Shown here piece after piece: positions 30,880 to 43,500 of a stretch of 64,000 nt of DNA. The notes beneath the pieces were generated by a model. The model had not been told where the DNA came from. It ran no database searches and saw nothing but the letters and a program-made list of their open reading frames with translations. The first letter of the stretch is position 1; every line of letters begins with the position of its first letter. Source of the DNA: Zoroaster sp. YZ-2022 (Eukaryota; Echinodermata; Asteroidea; Forcipulatida; Zoroasteridae); the NCBI GenBank assembly GCA_029582265.1, contig CM055826.1, positions 37,084,127-37,148,126 on the forward strand. The letters are read 5' to 3'. Made by a program: the position numbers and the translations under genes.

Positions 30880-31520
30880 CACAGGCATGTTATTGTCAAG
30901 AGTTCTTTTGTACAAACATTGAGGGTTGATAATATCCCAGCGAATGAAAAATATGGATTGAACAAGGCACTTCGCTGTACATGTAGTCTCTTCCATAATT
31001 GAATGATTGAGAGTGTGACTTGAAACAAAGACTAGTCAAATTATGTATCATTCTTCCTGGTTTATTAAATTTATGGTCCTACGAAACATCACTGAATGAA
31101 CAGAAAAACAAACATTTAAACAATAAACTCAATTTAGTCCGGTCTGTTTTTTTTAATAACTGATTCACCACTTAAAATCGTCAATAATAAAATATTTATA
31201 AAAACTACAAGTACATTAATATATAAGGAGGGTTGTCCTATGTCAGTTTTTGTAAATTAGCAAATGTATGGGGGGGATTTTCTTGGTCCAATTTTATAGA
31301 GCTCCTTGGGACAACATTTGGTAACAGAAGTGTTTTCATTAGTTATTTTGAAAAATATGCATTACATGTACAGTTGACTTGATATAAAGACATGAAACCA
31401 TACTGCGAAGCATAACTCTTATAGCAGAAATATATTGTAAGCAACCGTACTTTTGAAAAGCGATTGTCACATCTTGCACGGCAAGTTGTGAATGTTGTGT
31501 AGTGACTCAATGGTAATCGT
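30880..31520. other. AT-rich sequence downstream of the hnRNP gene
   Basis: No repeat or coding signal. TTTATT at about 31063 could be a minus-strand poly(A) signal for the hnRNP gene if its last exon reaches here (unsupported). Confidence 0.35.
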
Positions 31521-31527
31521 TTACTTA

Positions 31528-31728
31528 GGCACCTTCTCAAAACTATTCCGGGATAACTTGCGGGGAGATTTCCCTGCAGTTGAGTTTTCAACCCGTAAAG
31601 TATCCCCAAGCAGTCCAAATATATTGCAGAAAAATCTATCTAGGAAAAGAATCCACCCGCAACGTTATAGCCTTTGTGGGAAAAAAAAATTCCCGCAACT
31701 TATCCCGGAATAGTTTTGAGAATGCGCC
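31528..31728. mobile_element. PIF/Harbinger-like MITE, 201 bp, TTA duplication
   Basis: Flanked by TTA at 31525-31527 and 31729-31731. Ends GGCACCTTCTCAAAACTATT...CCGGGATAA and, inverted, TTATCCCGG...AATAGTTTTGAGAATGCGCC. Confidence 0.87.
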
Positions 31729-31734
31729 TTAGAA

Positions 31735-32520
31735 CAAGCAAATTCTGAAAACCCTGAGTGTAATTTTTTTATCTTTGATTCGTAGTACTCTTAAAACTGG
31801 CTAGTTTTAAAACAATGTAACTTGGCTGGACACGGCAACCTTCAGCAAGAGTCAACTGTACTAATGTTTTTTAAATCTTGGCTTAGATGAGTTCTTTGAA
31901 ACCAAAACCTGTCACATACCAACACTATAAAACTGACCTCTGATCTTCAGAATTTTAAAGCAAAAAAAAGCACCAAAAAAAACTGAAGGATATTATAGAC
32001 ATGTACATCTAAAGCTATAGCTCACGTAAATTGATATCATTCATATTTGAATTTTTAAGCCAAAATGTGTAATTTAGCCGTTTTACAATTTATGATGTCT
32101 CCAAATCCGATAAAAAAAAACACAGCTGGGAAATGTTTAAGGGAAGGAACAGTTGTCACTTTTAAGATCCCGAGACTGGCCATGTGATTAAGATATATTA
32201 GTAGCCCTTTATAAGTGAAATCAATGTGAAAAGTTTTGCTCAAATTAACGTTATATCCCTTCCCATTCAAAATCATGGCAAACAGGCCAGCGAACTGGTT
32301 AGTTTCAACACATACAAGTGTATAATGCTGTGAAGGACACCAGCCAAAAATCAGTAGCTCGTACAGCATGTTGGCTGGTAACCAACAGAGAGGTTGACAA
32401 GCTCACTTGAGGCTTAACCCAAGAACCCTTAAACAACAGAATAAAAAACCTCAATTGCTTAAAAGAATCCAAGTGCACATAATGTAAAGGAAAAAAAATA
32501 ATTCTGCAAATTCTGATACA
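31735..32520. other. No recognised feature
   Basis: AT-rich; the open frame at 32055-32369 on the minus strand has no recognised domain and runs through low-complexity sequence. Confidence 0.45.
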
Positions 32521-32524
32521 TCTT

Positions 32525-32525
<1 letters not shown>

Positions 32526-32556
<31 letters not shown>
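32526..32556 (+). repeat. (CT)n microsatellite
   Basis: Uninterrupted CT run of about 15 units. Confidence 0.95.
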
Positions 32557-32557
<1 letters not shown>

Positions 32558-32799
32558 AACAAAACGTTGGCAATGAAGAAATACGATTAACAACTGCTAA
32601 TCACACTGCGGCCATCTTGGTTTCATTCAGTAGACCGGTACCAATGACGCCCACTTCATTAATGATCGCTGCTATTTCTTCAGGGAACGTGACCAAGATG
32701 ACAGCAGCCTGAAGCGTCTTTTGAGTTCGCAGAATGTCAAACGTTTTACAGTATGCGCACTGGCCATACACCCCTTGTTTTTTTTAAAACTGCTACACT

Positions 32800-33530
32800 A
32801 CACACACTATTACAACTAAAAGAACGGACAAGGAATGGCCACTGACCTCTGAACCCGTCCAAAACGTCTGTACATGATGTCAAATGTAAAAAGGTTATCA
32901 ATGGCTTGATTTTTTTTAAAGAAAAGAATTAAATATGCATATTCTGTGAAAATCCTTATCTTTCTGAAACATTTGGTTGAAAACCATTTAATGCTCTTCT
33001 CCTGATCAATTAGTAACTCCACAAACAAATTTAATAGGGCATTTATGACTATGCATGGTAAATACATTGATAGTTTAATGAAGACATCTATTGAAGAATA
33101 ATTGATTTAATTTTGCCCTACACCGACGTGTGTATAGCACTGTATACTCAGTGCTTTCCGAGTGTCTGTGGAAAAAACTTCAGACAACTCGGGCGGGATT
33201 CAAACCCAGGACCTCTATTGAAGGTTTGACTAAATCTTTTTGTTAAATATTTGAAATGATTTACATCCCTTAACAAGGATAGCAGATGCCTACTGATTAA
33301 ACACGCAAGTTTTGTAGAAAGTGAAAACACACAGAATATGCATTTTTAATGTCATGTCTTACTTAGTTTACAAAACGACAGAGCAAGTTTGGTAAAAAGT
33401 CCCGACAAATTTATAATTTTCCCCCAATTTCAAACAACTGGAGTACAAATTATATTTTTAATCTTGAGGATAACAATGATTTCTTGGTGACAAAATATTT
33501 GTAAAAAATTGAAATATTGAAATAACGCCT
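32800..33530. other. No recognised feature
   Basis: AT-rich sequence beyond the candidate 3' UTR exons of the hnRNP gene. GATTCAAACCCAGGACCTCT at 33188-33207 is a tRNA-like B-box word, probably a SINE relic. Confidence 0.4.
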
Positions 33531-33532
33531 AC

Positions 33533-33580
33533 CTCTCTCCCAGTAATAAGTTTTTCCTGAGGATTATCGTCGTTTCGTTG
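33533..33580 (-). other. Candidate hnRNP 3' UTR exon (48 nt)
   Basis: Bounded by acceptor ACAAAATGCAG and donor GAGAG|GTAGGC on the minus strand. It also holds no in-frame continuation of the hnRNP protein, which has already stopped. Splice sites are the only evidence. Confidence 0.4.
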
Positions 33581-33742
33581 CTGCATTTTGTCGGATATAG
33601 AAAATTGTAAAGAGGGGGATGGGGCTTTTTACCAATCTTTGACCCATGACCTCACAATCACCTAGAATATTCACATCCTCTTTTTCACACGGCCGAGAAA
33701 GAGCTAAGTCTTCATGTCTACGCTGATTGGCCGGTAACTCAC

Positions 33743-33782
33743 TGTATACACAAGACGCTCTTCAACAAATACAGGGGCTTCT
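33743..33782 (-). other. Candidate hnRNP 3' UTR exon (40 nt)
   Basis: Strong acceptor (TTTTGTTTTCCCCACAG) and strong donor (GTGAGT) 40 nt apart on the minus strand, downstream of the stop-codon exon that itself ends in a good donor. Confidence 0.5.
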
Positions 33783-33913
33783 CTGTGGGGAAAACAAAAA
33801 CCAAAATAACAATCTTAGTAAAACAATTTGAAGCTGTATTTGGTAGACAAGATACGCTAGTTCATAATAACATCAGACCAGCGCATACGTATGTTGCATG
33901 CCAGCTGTTTCAA

Positions 33914-34030
33914 ACCCTAACCCCCTAGGTATTCTGGCTAGGAACCTTCCTGAATCCTCCAAAAACCCATCAGTGCACTTTTGGAAACCTGCCCATGTCT
34001 TTAAAATGCACCATGCTTCTTGCTAGGTAG
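33914..34030 (+). mobile_element. Partial TTAA-family element (CCCTAACCCCCTAGG)
   Basis: Left end and subterminal GGCTAGGAACCTTCC, AATCCTCCAAAAACCCATCA; no TTAA, and the right half is missing. Confidence 0.75.
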
Positions 34031-34092
34031 TGGTTAAACAGTTAGCAAACTAACTGCTAACTCCCAGCACAAATATATTGGGGGTGCTTGTC

Positions 34093-34455
34093 ATTCCAAT
34101 AACAACCACATGAATATTTAATTTCTGTATTCCAATAACAACCGCATGCATGTTCAGTTTCTGTATTCCAATAACAACCGCATGCATATTCAGTTTCTGT
34201 ATTCCAATAACAACCGCATGCATATTCAGTTTCTGTATTCCAATAACAACCGCATGCATATTCAGTTTCTGTATTCCAATAACAACCGCATGCATATTCA
34301 GTTTCTGTATTCCAATAACAACCGCATGCATATTCAGTTTCTGTATTCCAATAACAACCGCATGCATATTCAGTTTCTGTATTCCAATAACAACCGCATG
34401 AATATTCAGTTTCTGTATTCCAATAACAACCGCATGAATATTCAGTTTCTGTCTT
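34093..34455 (-). repeat. 36-bp minisatellite abutting a 3' UTR donor
   Basis: Ten copies of a 36-bp unit containing CAATAACAACCGCATGCATA; on the minus strand it starts within a few bases of the donor at 34457 (GTAAGACAGAAACTG). Related units lie at 34621-34740 on the other side of the exon. Frames over it are artefacts. Confidence 0.95.
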
Positions 34456-34484
34456 ACCTTTGACACGAGGTTTGATCACATGAC

Positions 34485-34549
34485 TTAGTACGGTCTGTAC
34501 CTGGAACCTCTACCCCTACCTCGGCTTCCTCCGCTGTAGCCGTCGTAAC
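34485..34549 (-). CDS. hnRNP exon 7 (PY-NLS, stop)
   Basis: GYDGYSGGSRGRGRGSRYRP-Y-stop. Acceptor ttccttgacag. The exon continues 27 nt past the stop to a donor at 34457 (GTAAGA). Confidence 0.9.
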
Positions 34550-37500
34550 CTGTCAAGGAAGAATAGGGTAAGTGGAATAAAAATGGTGTGCTAACTCCCA
34601 GCACTAATATATTGGGGTGTTTGTCATTCCAATAACAACCACCTGAATATTCAGTTTCTGTATTCCAATAACAACCGCATGAATATTCAGTTTCTGTATT
34701 CCAATAACTGCATAAATATTCCATTTCTGTATTCCAATGATAAGGAAGAATAGGGCAAGTGCAATATGAATGGTGTTTCGACCGAGAGACAATTTCACAG
34801 TGCTGCTTACTGGTAAGCTAATGTTTCCAACTACAGCAAAACATAAATCTGCTAGACGTGAGAGTGTATTTCACAAGTTAGCAAGAACATTTGGCGTGTG
34901 TGAGCATTCAACATATTGTATTGGTGCATCACTCAATTGCTAGAAATAATGGCCTGCAATAAGGGGCGTGCCGGGTTACCAGTCGACAACCAAAAATCGC
35001 GATATATGTTTCGACGATATATCGTGGATAAAAAAATTTAAAAATTTAAAAATTAAAAAAAATATCGATATCGCCCAAGCCTAGTTCCCAAAATAACCAA
35101 AAATGCACAGCCTTAGCCTACAAGTTACTGAGCATTTATTTTGCTATGTTTAATGGTTTGCAGCGCTGTGAAATGACTCCTCATGATTGGGTTCTTTGAA
35201 GACAGTAGCATCCGACACAATCCAACGTGAACCAATCTGAAAACACCGACACTCCTTGAAAAGGTCGACGATAGTGTACGTCCCTCAATGTCAGAATCAC
35301 TTTCATGATGTCTTACCTCCTGAAGGGCCGTAACTGGAATATCCGCTGCCATAGTAACCACTGTCATATCCACCTGTAATGAAGCACATTTATGGACACC
35401 CTTAGCAAGTGAAATAAAAATAAATCAATAGAAATGCAAATTAGTCCTACAGGGGTGTGATTGGGCAGTTTTGAAAAATCCACGTAAATTTTGCTAGGGG
35501 TATTGGGGCCACTGTTGTGAACAGCGCTGGGGTGAAATCTATAGTTCTGAGCGTTTGCTTTGCTTTATTGCTTAAATTCGTAGGATCACAACATTGCGAT
35601 TTGTTAAAATCCGAAAAAACCTGGACAAATCACACCCTGTCCTATTATCAGCCAGTGGGTTTGATGTCTGCACTAGGGGTCCTTCCTCCCCCCCCCGAGT
35701 CTCCTGGTGAGGTCTTTTCCGGAGACACTATGAAAGCACCGAATGCTACGTTCATATGTCAGTGTCAAGTAAAAATCAAATGAAATGAATGTCTTCAATC
35801 AAATCTGATAATTACATGCTTCACATTCCATACACTGACCAACTGAAGCAAATCCGAATATCAGGAAATCCAAATATGAAATCCTCCATTGAAATGAGGA
35901 ACGGCCCCCAACACATGTTTCCGTGTAATGGACTTCCAAAGTTCACAAAACGTACATGACTGCACTGTTACATTATCAATTTATCACATCGTAACACAGG
36001 AATGAAATGAACCAAAAAATGAATGTTTGGCATCATCAGAAAGCCCATTAAATTCTCTTTAAGTTGATATCCATATCTCAAAATGTGAAATTTGGGGGGG
36101 CATTCCTAATTTCGATGAAGGGGGTCACATATTTGTTCCATGGTCAGTCTTCCTCTTACAATTCTTTAACCCTAACCACCCTGAATCCATCAAAATCCAT
36201 CCCCCTGTATTGGAAGATTTTGGCGGATTCAGGATACCTCCACATTGAGCATGTGGCGGATTTTGATGGATTCAGGATTTCAATAGTTTTTAACTGCTTG
36301 GTCATGTTGGTTGATGGATTATAGTTACATGTACTGTATATGTTAGATTTTGATGGATTCTATGCAGCAACATACTATACAAATTTTCATGTGAGCATGG
36401 TATCCTGAATCCGCCAAAATCCACCAAAATTTAGTGGTGGATTTTGGCGGATTCAGGATATGTCCAATATCTACACTGGCGGATTCTGATGGATTCAGGA
36501 CACCAGCATTTTGTGTGTGACAAAATTGGTGGATTTTGGTGGATTCAGGATACTTTCTAGTAAAAATACCCAAGGGGTTAGGGTTAATAAGTATGCAAAC
36601 TACTGTATCACAATTACTGATTACTAAGACGTGAACATGTCTGAATAGTTTATAATTTTTACCGTCACTAAAATGAGTGAGAATTTCGCGGGTCAATTTA
36701 TATCAAATAAAATACAAATTTTGGAAAAACACAAAGTTGCATCTTAAATGTAGGTTTTTTGGAATATATTCGAGGTGTTTTTAATATTACTGACCACCAG
36801 GGGCCAATCCGCAAAGCAGAACAAAAAATAGCTTATCAGAACAATTTGCTTAGCGTGTTCTGATGAACACCATCCAAAGTTCCACACATAATGTGTGTAA
36901 TTTGGCCGGTAGTCTGTTACAATGCTAAGCGAAAACGCATTGCTAAGCAAAAACCTCTGCTTAGCTGCTCCATGAAATTGGACCCTGAACCGCTGTAGTA
37001 GTCCTTTGTATATTTAGTTTTTGAAAATATTCCCCCAAACAAGGAATATAGTACAATGCCTCCATGAGGCCAAAAAAAAGTCTCCAGTTCATTGTCTCTG
37101 CATCCGTCGCCTCAGAACAGTGCACCAGCATTTTTAGTTTTCTTTTTTTGCGATGAAATAATGTCCAATTGCAGTCAAAATTACTGGATCGATTGGAATT
37201 CTGACGTGGTGTTTTAAACAACTTTTTCACATCGGGGTCGCTGTGTATACCTAACCTGTATCACATAATCCCCCCAAAAAAGTACATCACACCACCGATT
37301 TTGAAGCCGACTGATGACCAGAAACCACAAACTTTTGATCCAACAGATATCTGGTCCTTGTATTAGCATAGCATTAACCACAATAGACATGAAATCACAG
37401 GCCTGGATCATGATGATATTGTCTCTTGCATTACATTAATACTCACTATAACTGTCATAATCATTGTATCCATTACCCCAATCTCTACCGCCACCATGGC

Positions 37501-40500
37501 TATCACCACCATAACCACCACGCCCATAGCCACCTAGGACAAAAAAAAAAAAAAACAGGTTCGTTGGAAACTTTTTGGGATCAAATCCATGTCGTAGCTC
37601 AGCCACCAGATAATGCCACCAGATAAGTTGTATGTACATTCAACATTTTGCATCACTCAACGCCAACTGCAAAATCCTCCAAGGGGCACTTTTTGGAAAA
37701 AATTCAGCATTGTTGAAAACTGGTACTTACACCTTCAAATGAGACAAAATTACCACCTGGCGAGAAGTACAGGCCATAAGTGCTGAATATGAAAGATCAA
37801 CGATAATGCATGGTGCATTTTGAAGATAAGGGCATGTTTCCAAAAGTGCACTGATGGATTTTGGAGGATTCAGGAAGGTTCCTAACCAGAATACATAGGT
37901 GTAATACCAAAAGTGAAGACTAACTTGAGGTTGTGGACATGTAACAAACGGAAACTTTTCGGGGTCGAATCCATGTCGTAGCTCAGCCGCCAGATAATGC
38001 CTACGGCTGAACCGTGTCTGTTTTAGATAGATCATTTGATAGGAATGATAATTCATTTTGGCCTTAAAATAAATTATTTCAAATAGTGTTGAGATTACTC
38101 ATGATGATTTAATAAATGTGTAATGATTTTCGTCTTGTTATTTTCGTTTACGCCATCTTGGATCTAGCACATATCCACTGCACGAGCAGTATCAGCAAAT
38201 ACAGGATCCGGATCAGTAAACTGTCTAAACCGTATGTGATTCAGTGTTTGTTTACTTCCGAAGTGGTAGCATCAGGAGATCAACTCGACAGTTAATTTAA
38301 TGTAAATTTGTGTTTATCTGTTTTTCCACCTGTGAAATCAATAAATGAAATGACCTTCTGGCGATCGAGATCCGGATATGTGCGAAATCGCCTTAGCTTT
38401 TTTTTAGCAATAGATGCAGAGACAATTTGGCTGTCAAAGGTATGTGTGTCTGGCACCAGTACTAAGAGCTACTCGGTGAGTTCGCTAACCGTTTAACCGA
38501 AACACAATGGCCACATAACTAGATATAGTCGGCAAGTGGGTGGCTATGTTGCGCATTATAAATGTCTATATTATATTATTGTCTTAAGGATTTCTTCACT
38601 TACCTCTTCCTCCGCGTCCACCACCACCACCGCCGCCACGCCCACCACCTCCATATCCGCCCCTTCCTCCTCTAGTACCGCCTTGATTCTTGTCTGCATG
38701 GGCTTTATTCACATCTACTTTGATGTCGTTGATGACGTGGTTTGTCATGACTGTGTCAAGTAAAAAAGAATTGATGGATTTAGTACGTGCTCTATTCGCT
38801 GGGCTATATACTATGGAATACTGAATCCACCAAAATCAGTCGAGCAAAAAAGAATTGATGGATTTGGTACATGCTCTATTCGCTGTGCTATGGAATACTG
38901 AACCCACCAAAAATCAGTCAAGCAAAAATGAATTGATGGATTTGGTACATGCTCTATTCGCTGGGCTATATACTATGGAATACTGAATCCACCAAAATCA
39001 GTCAAGGATTTTGGAGAATGTGTCCAGGTAACCGGATACCCGACCAAAACTGTCATTACCCGTATCCATTTTTCACTTCCAATTACCCGTAAACCACTTT
39101 TTATAATTTCGACTGAACATTTAAGCCACACAAATGTAGGGCTGTGCATTTTCGGATATTATTGGAACCGAATATCTGAAATCAAGAAACTTCAGATACC
39201 TGTTTTAATTTTCAATTTTAACAACTCTTTATATTAATAGCGCAACAATTAATGTGGATGTTCCCTTAGTAATATCTCCTCTATTAGCCCTCCTACAATC
39301 AGTGCAATTTTTGAAACAACCCGTTCAGGCCACTCCAAGCCATTAGCTGTTGCCAGTGGCCTCCTATGGTTACCCTTCTGTGCACCGTCACACCACTGAG
39401 ATTGCAGGGTAAGGTGGTCTCCCATTGATACATTGCAGGCCATACTAATATGTTCAAACATTTACAGTGGCCTCTTGATCACTTGGAAAGGACAGCAGGC
39501 TTGTATATGTATGTACTGAAGGTTGCTCAAGAACAGAATTTTGTGCATCGGAGTGGACTCCATGTGTAGGAGGGTTAACAGCTCATGGCATACAATCCCA
39601 CTGCACTAATGACAGTATCGGTCGGGTATCCGGACAACCAGCTCAGCCTTACACAAATGGAAGTCTCCAATTTTTTGTTAACAAAGTGTGTTGAGAATGG
39701 AGATTTTAATATAAAAAGCATTAAATAATTACATTAAGTCCACATTTATTATGACTAATAACAAGAGCCTGGTTATTTTATACATTCGGGAGTATTTATG
39801 TGTTTTTACAAAATTATTTACAGGTACACAGGTATCCGGTTCCCGAAATAACTGAACATACACACCCTTAATAAAAAGAAATTGAGATACCTATCAATGT
39901 TAACAATATTCACATCTACTTTGATGTCATTGTTTGTGGGAAAACCCTCCTACTGTAGGTGAACTTGGCAAGTATCTATAGTGGTCAAAATCAGTCAACT
40001 GAATGCAGACTCAAAGGCTGTACGTTTTCGGATATTTTTGGAACCGGATACCCGAAATCAGGAAATTTCGGATACCCGGATACCCGTTTTCATTCTTGTT
40101 GAAAACATGCCTCCTTTGGTGTACAAATACATGTAAACGTTAACAAAATTGACCTTTATAATACAGAGGACACCATATTTAATTCGATCTTTATTAAAGT
40201 ATAACATCTTGGTGACAAAATATTGTATTAATTTACGGAAAGTTATTTCTGAAATAAAACCGTAAAAATTGATCACACGCGCGCACGCATGGCCGGTGCA
40301 TCACGCAGCTACAGCGGCCTCGCACGTGACTGTGTCAGGGAGTGACTACCATCATCAGAAGACAATAATCACTGGTGCGTGCGTGATCAGAGCGCATGCA
40401 TATATAACAAGTTGACTTTAATGTTTATGTCACAAAACACGTGTTGAATAATGTCATTGGTCAAAGGCGATGTGGGCGGAACTAACCCATTGTGGGAAAA

Positions 40501-43500
40501 CGATTCATGTGCTTGCGCCTTGCCGCGCCCCTGCCTTCTAAATAAGGATATCCCGTACGCCATGTTGGCTTTGGATAAGGACATGATTTTGCGTACTAAA
40601 ATAATATTTGATATTAAACTAACAAACTGCAAAAAATTAACGAATCTAAAATCAGAACTTGAATATTAATATGTTCAATAAACCTGTCAATAAACATCGT
40701 TTCTTGAAAGAATGAATTTTTACCAATTTGGGCCCCTTTTTCTCAAAATGGGACCAAACTTGACTATTCCCTGTTGAACGTGGCATCGTGTTGATCGGTC
40801 AGTCAAGAAATGAGTCTAAAATTTAGGATGCGCACTCATCAAAAAATAACTTAATACGTATCGGTGTAAGTTTTGTCTACTTTTTAATTAGTATTCAGCC
40901 AATTTGTCCCCTCCATCAATGTTTGACGATCCATAATTCGCAGCTCATCATAAGCAACCGCATTTCGTCCCTCATAAACGTCTTTTCAACTTTGATAGGA
41001 GATTGTAAAAATATGCTGCCCAATTGAAAGGATCAAACCCGCAACCAATAATACCTTTCAAATCCGACTGATTATGGATCCTACTGTTGGTTTCAAAGAC
41101 AATGACCGACTTAACACCTCCTTTTTTATGTCTTTCTTTTGAAACAAACTGTCACCTTGATGGCAAATGTAATACACAAGAGAGCTCGGTATCGGCGGGT
41201 AAATAAATGTAAATGTTGGTGATATGCTGAGGGATGGTCAGTGGCACATCAAAATAATTACACAACAAAACCAACTTCAACACTACTTTTTTATTACGAC
41301 AACAATTAATGTGGACGTCCCCGATAATAAAATCCCCTCTATTAACACATCATGGTGCACACTCCAGTGCAGACATAAACCAGCAGTTATTGTCCCACTA
41401 ATCCAATTACTGTGAACAATAGGCAAACATTCCATCCTGAGCAGCTAGTTTGATACTTGTTTGTAGCATGCAGCCAGGCTATTTGAGTCTTAATGATTGG
41501 ATACAATGTATCGGTTGGACAAAAGTGTATGGAAAATGTCCGTAAAATACTACAAAGGCGTTATCTTGAATAAAATTGCTCCTAAAAGTGTAAACAGTAC
41601 ATTGTTCAATAGTCAAAAATTTCTGTTCACACCGCTGAAATGGTAAGTCCCAATTTTAAAAAGTCGTTTACAGGTACTCGGAACCGAAAAACGGAACCGG
41701 GTAATGACAGTTTCGGTCGGGTATCCGGATACCCGGCACAGCCCTAGACTCAAGTGTGCACACTCTGTCATTTTGACGACCCTGAACAATGGTTTCACCA
41801 ACCAAAAACGGTCGACTCATTTTGCCCTGTAAATGTACTTACTACATGTAAGGTTTGACAGCGTTAGACTAGATAAACCTTGGCAAGTATATTAACATGT
41901 ATACGAATGATAAGTGGTTTAATTTTATACCATGGGTTTTTTCTACCATGCTAAAGAACTGCCTTGCGCTGTCAGCTGTATGTTTTTTTCCTGAATTGTG
42001 ATGACGTCTCATATTGGATGACTTTGAAGGATTAACCAGTTCACGTCGGAGGCCGTGTATACACGCATTTTTTTTTAACCGGGGATCAGAGAGCGTCTAA
42101 ACACGCATTCCGATTTTTGTGTGTGTTACCGGGAGACTTGTCAACACGCCACACGTGGCGTGCCGTCGTGGCGACTGACTTGTATACACGCAATCGTTTC
42201 TCGGAGTCCATGGGGTCACAGTTCAGTGCCCCGGCAAAAGGCACTGCAAACAATGAACGAGTTCACTCTTTTTGTTGATTTTTGCGTAATCCCTTTATCC
42301 AATACCTGTTCTTTTGACGTACCAGCCAAGAATTTGTAAAGACGGATTGTTTACGAGGCCTTTCCTCTCTCTCCCGGTATGCCGTCTGTTCGACCGGGCG
42401 CTGGTCGCTAATAGGCCGTTGCATCGGAGCTTGCCAACGGTCTAATTGTGCTGAACAAACACAACCGTAATTAAAAACTAGCCATTTAATTCTCGAAATG
42501 TCAATGAGTAAAATTGTTTATTTGGGTGTCCAGACTTAGTTTCATTGACAAAAAAATTATTAATGGCTAGAAAATTTTCCTGATTTTTCACTGAAAATAA
42601 ACCCGCACGGGGGACCGGAAAAAAATATACATTCCCGATATGAACTGGTTAAGGATGTTACCCACAAAGAATATCAAGGGGGTTAGGGTTAATATCGACC
42701 CCTATTCCCCCTCACAAAAGAATACACTTACGCGCTGCTTTGTCGACCATGTAGTAGTTCTCGAGCTCGACGAAACCGTAGCCTTTGGATTGTTGGGTGT
42801 GTTTGTCCATGACAATGGAGACACTCTTGACCGTGGCAAAGGAATTGAAATAATCCTTCAGATCGTCTTCTGAAATACTGCCTTTGTTGAGGCCGGCGAC
42901 AAATACTTTCTTGACCAAATCGCTGGTAACATTACTCTGCAAAAGTTAAGAGCGAAAACAAAATAACAAACCTATACGTTAGAGTACATTTGAGGAAAAT
43001 GTTATTGTGCGAATGATAACAGTAGATTTTCTTCTTAGAACCAAACAAACTGCAGAGATCATTACAGGGCAGACTCAACAGGGCATGGAATCGGTGTCCG
43101 AGTTCAAGATGAACACACTGACTGAAAATTACAGGTTCATTTATGCAGCAGCAAAGGTAATATGACCTTATGTGGGTATTATCTTCAGTTACTGATATAA
43201 AGTTGATCATGACAATCTTTTTTATTTATGTAAATGAAACTTTAAGTAAAAAAACACTTTTAATGCTCAAAATTCTGTTACAGATTGCTGACCTCAGTAT
43301 AAGGCTGTTCCGGGTATCCGACCGAAACTGTCATTTCCCGGTTCCATATTTCGGTTCCAATTAACCCGTAATTGACTTATTACAAATTTTGACTGAACAT
43401 TTACGCCACACGAATGGAAGTCTCAGATTTTTTTGTTAACTTATGATTGTGATAAAACAAGAGAAACTTCACTAACCCTAACCTTCCAAATTCAACCAAA

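Noticed and set aside
32606..32780. Minus-strand open stretch of about 56 codons (...CAYCKTFDILRTQ ... LNETKMAAV-stop)
   Set aside because: No start, no known domain, length expected by chance. Might be part of a terminal hnRNP exon; ends in a YY1-like GCGGCCATCTTGG word. Needs transcript data.
34050..34479. 138-140 codon repeat ORFs
   Set aside because: 36-bp minisatellite read through; the real hnRNP end (34485) is in a different context.
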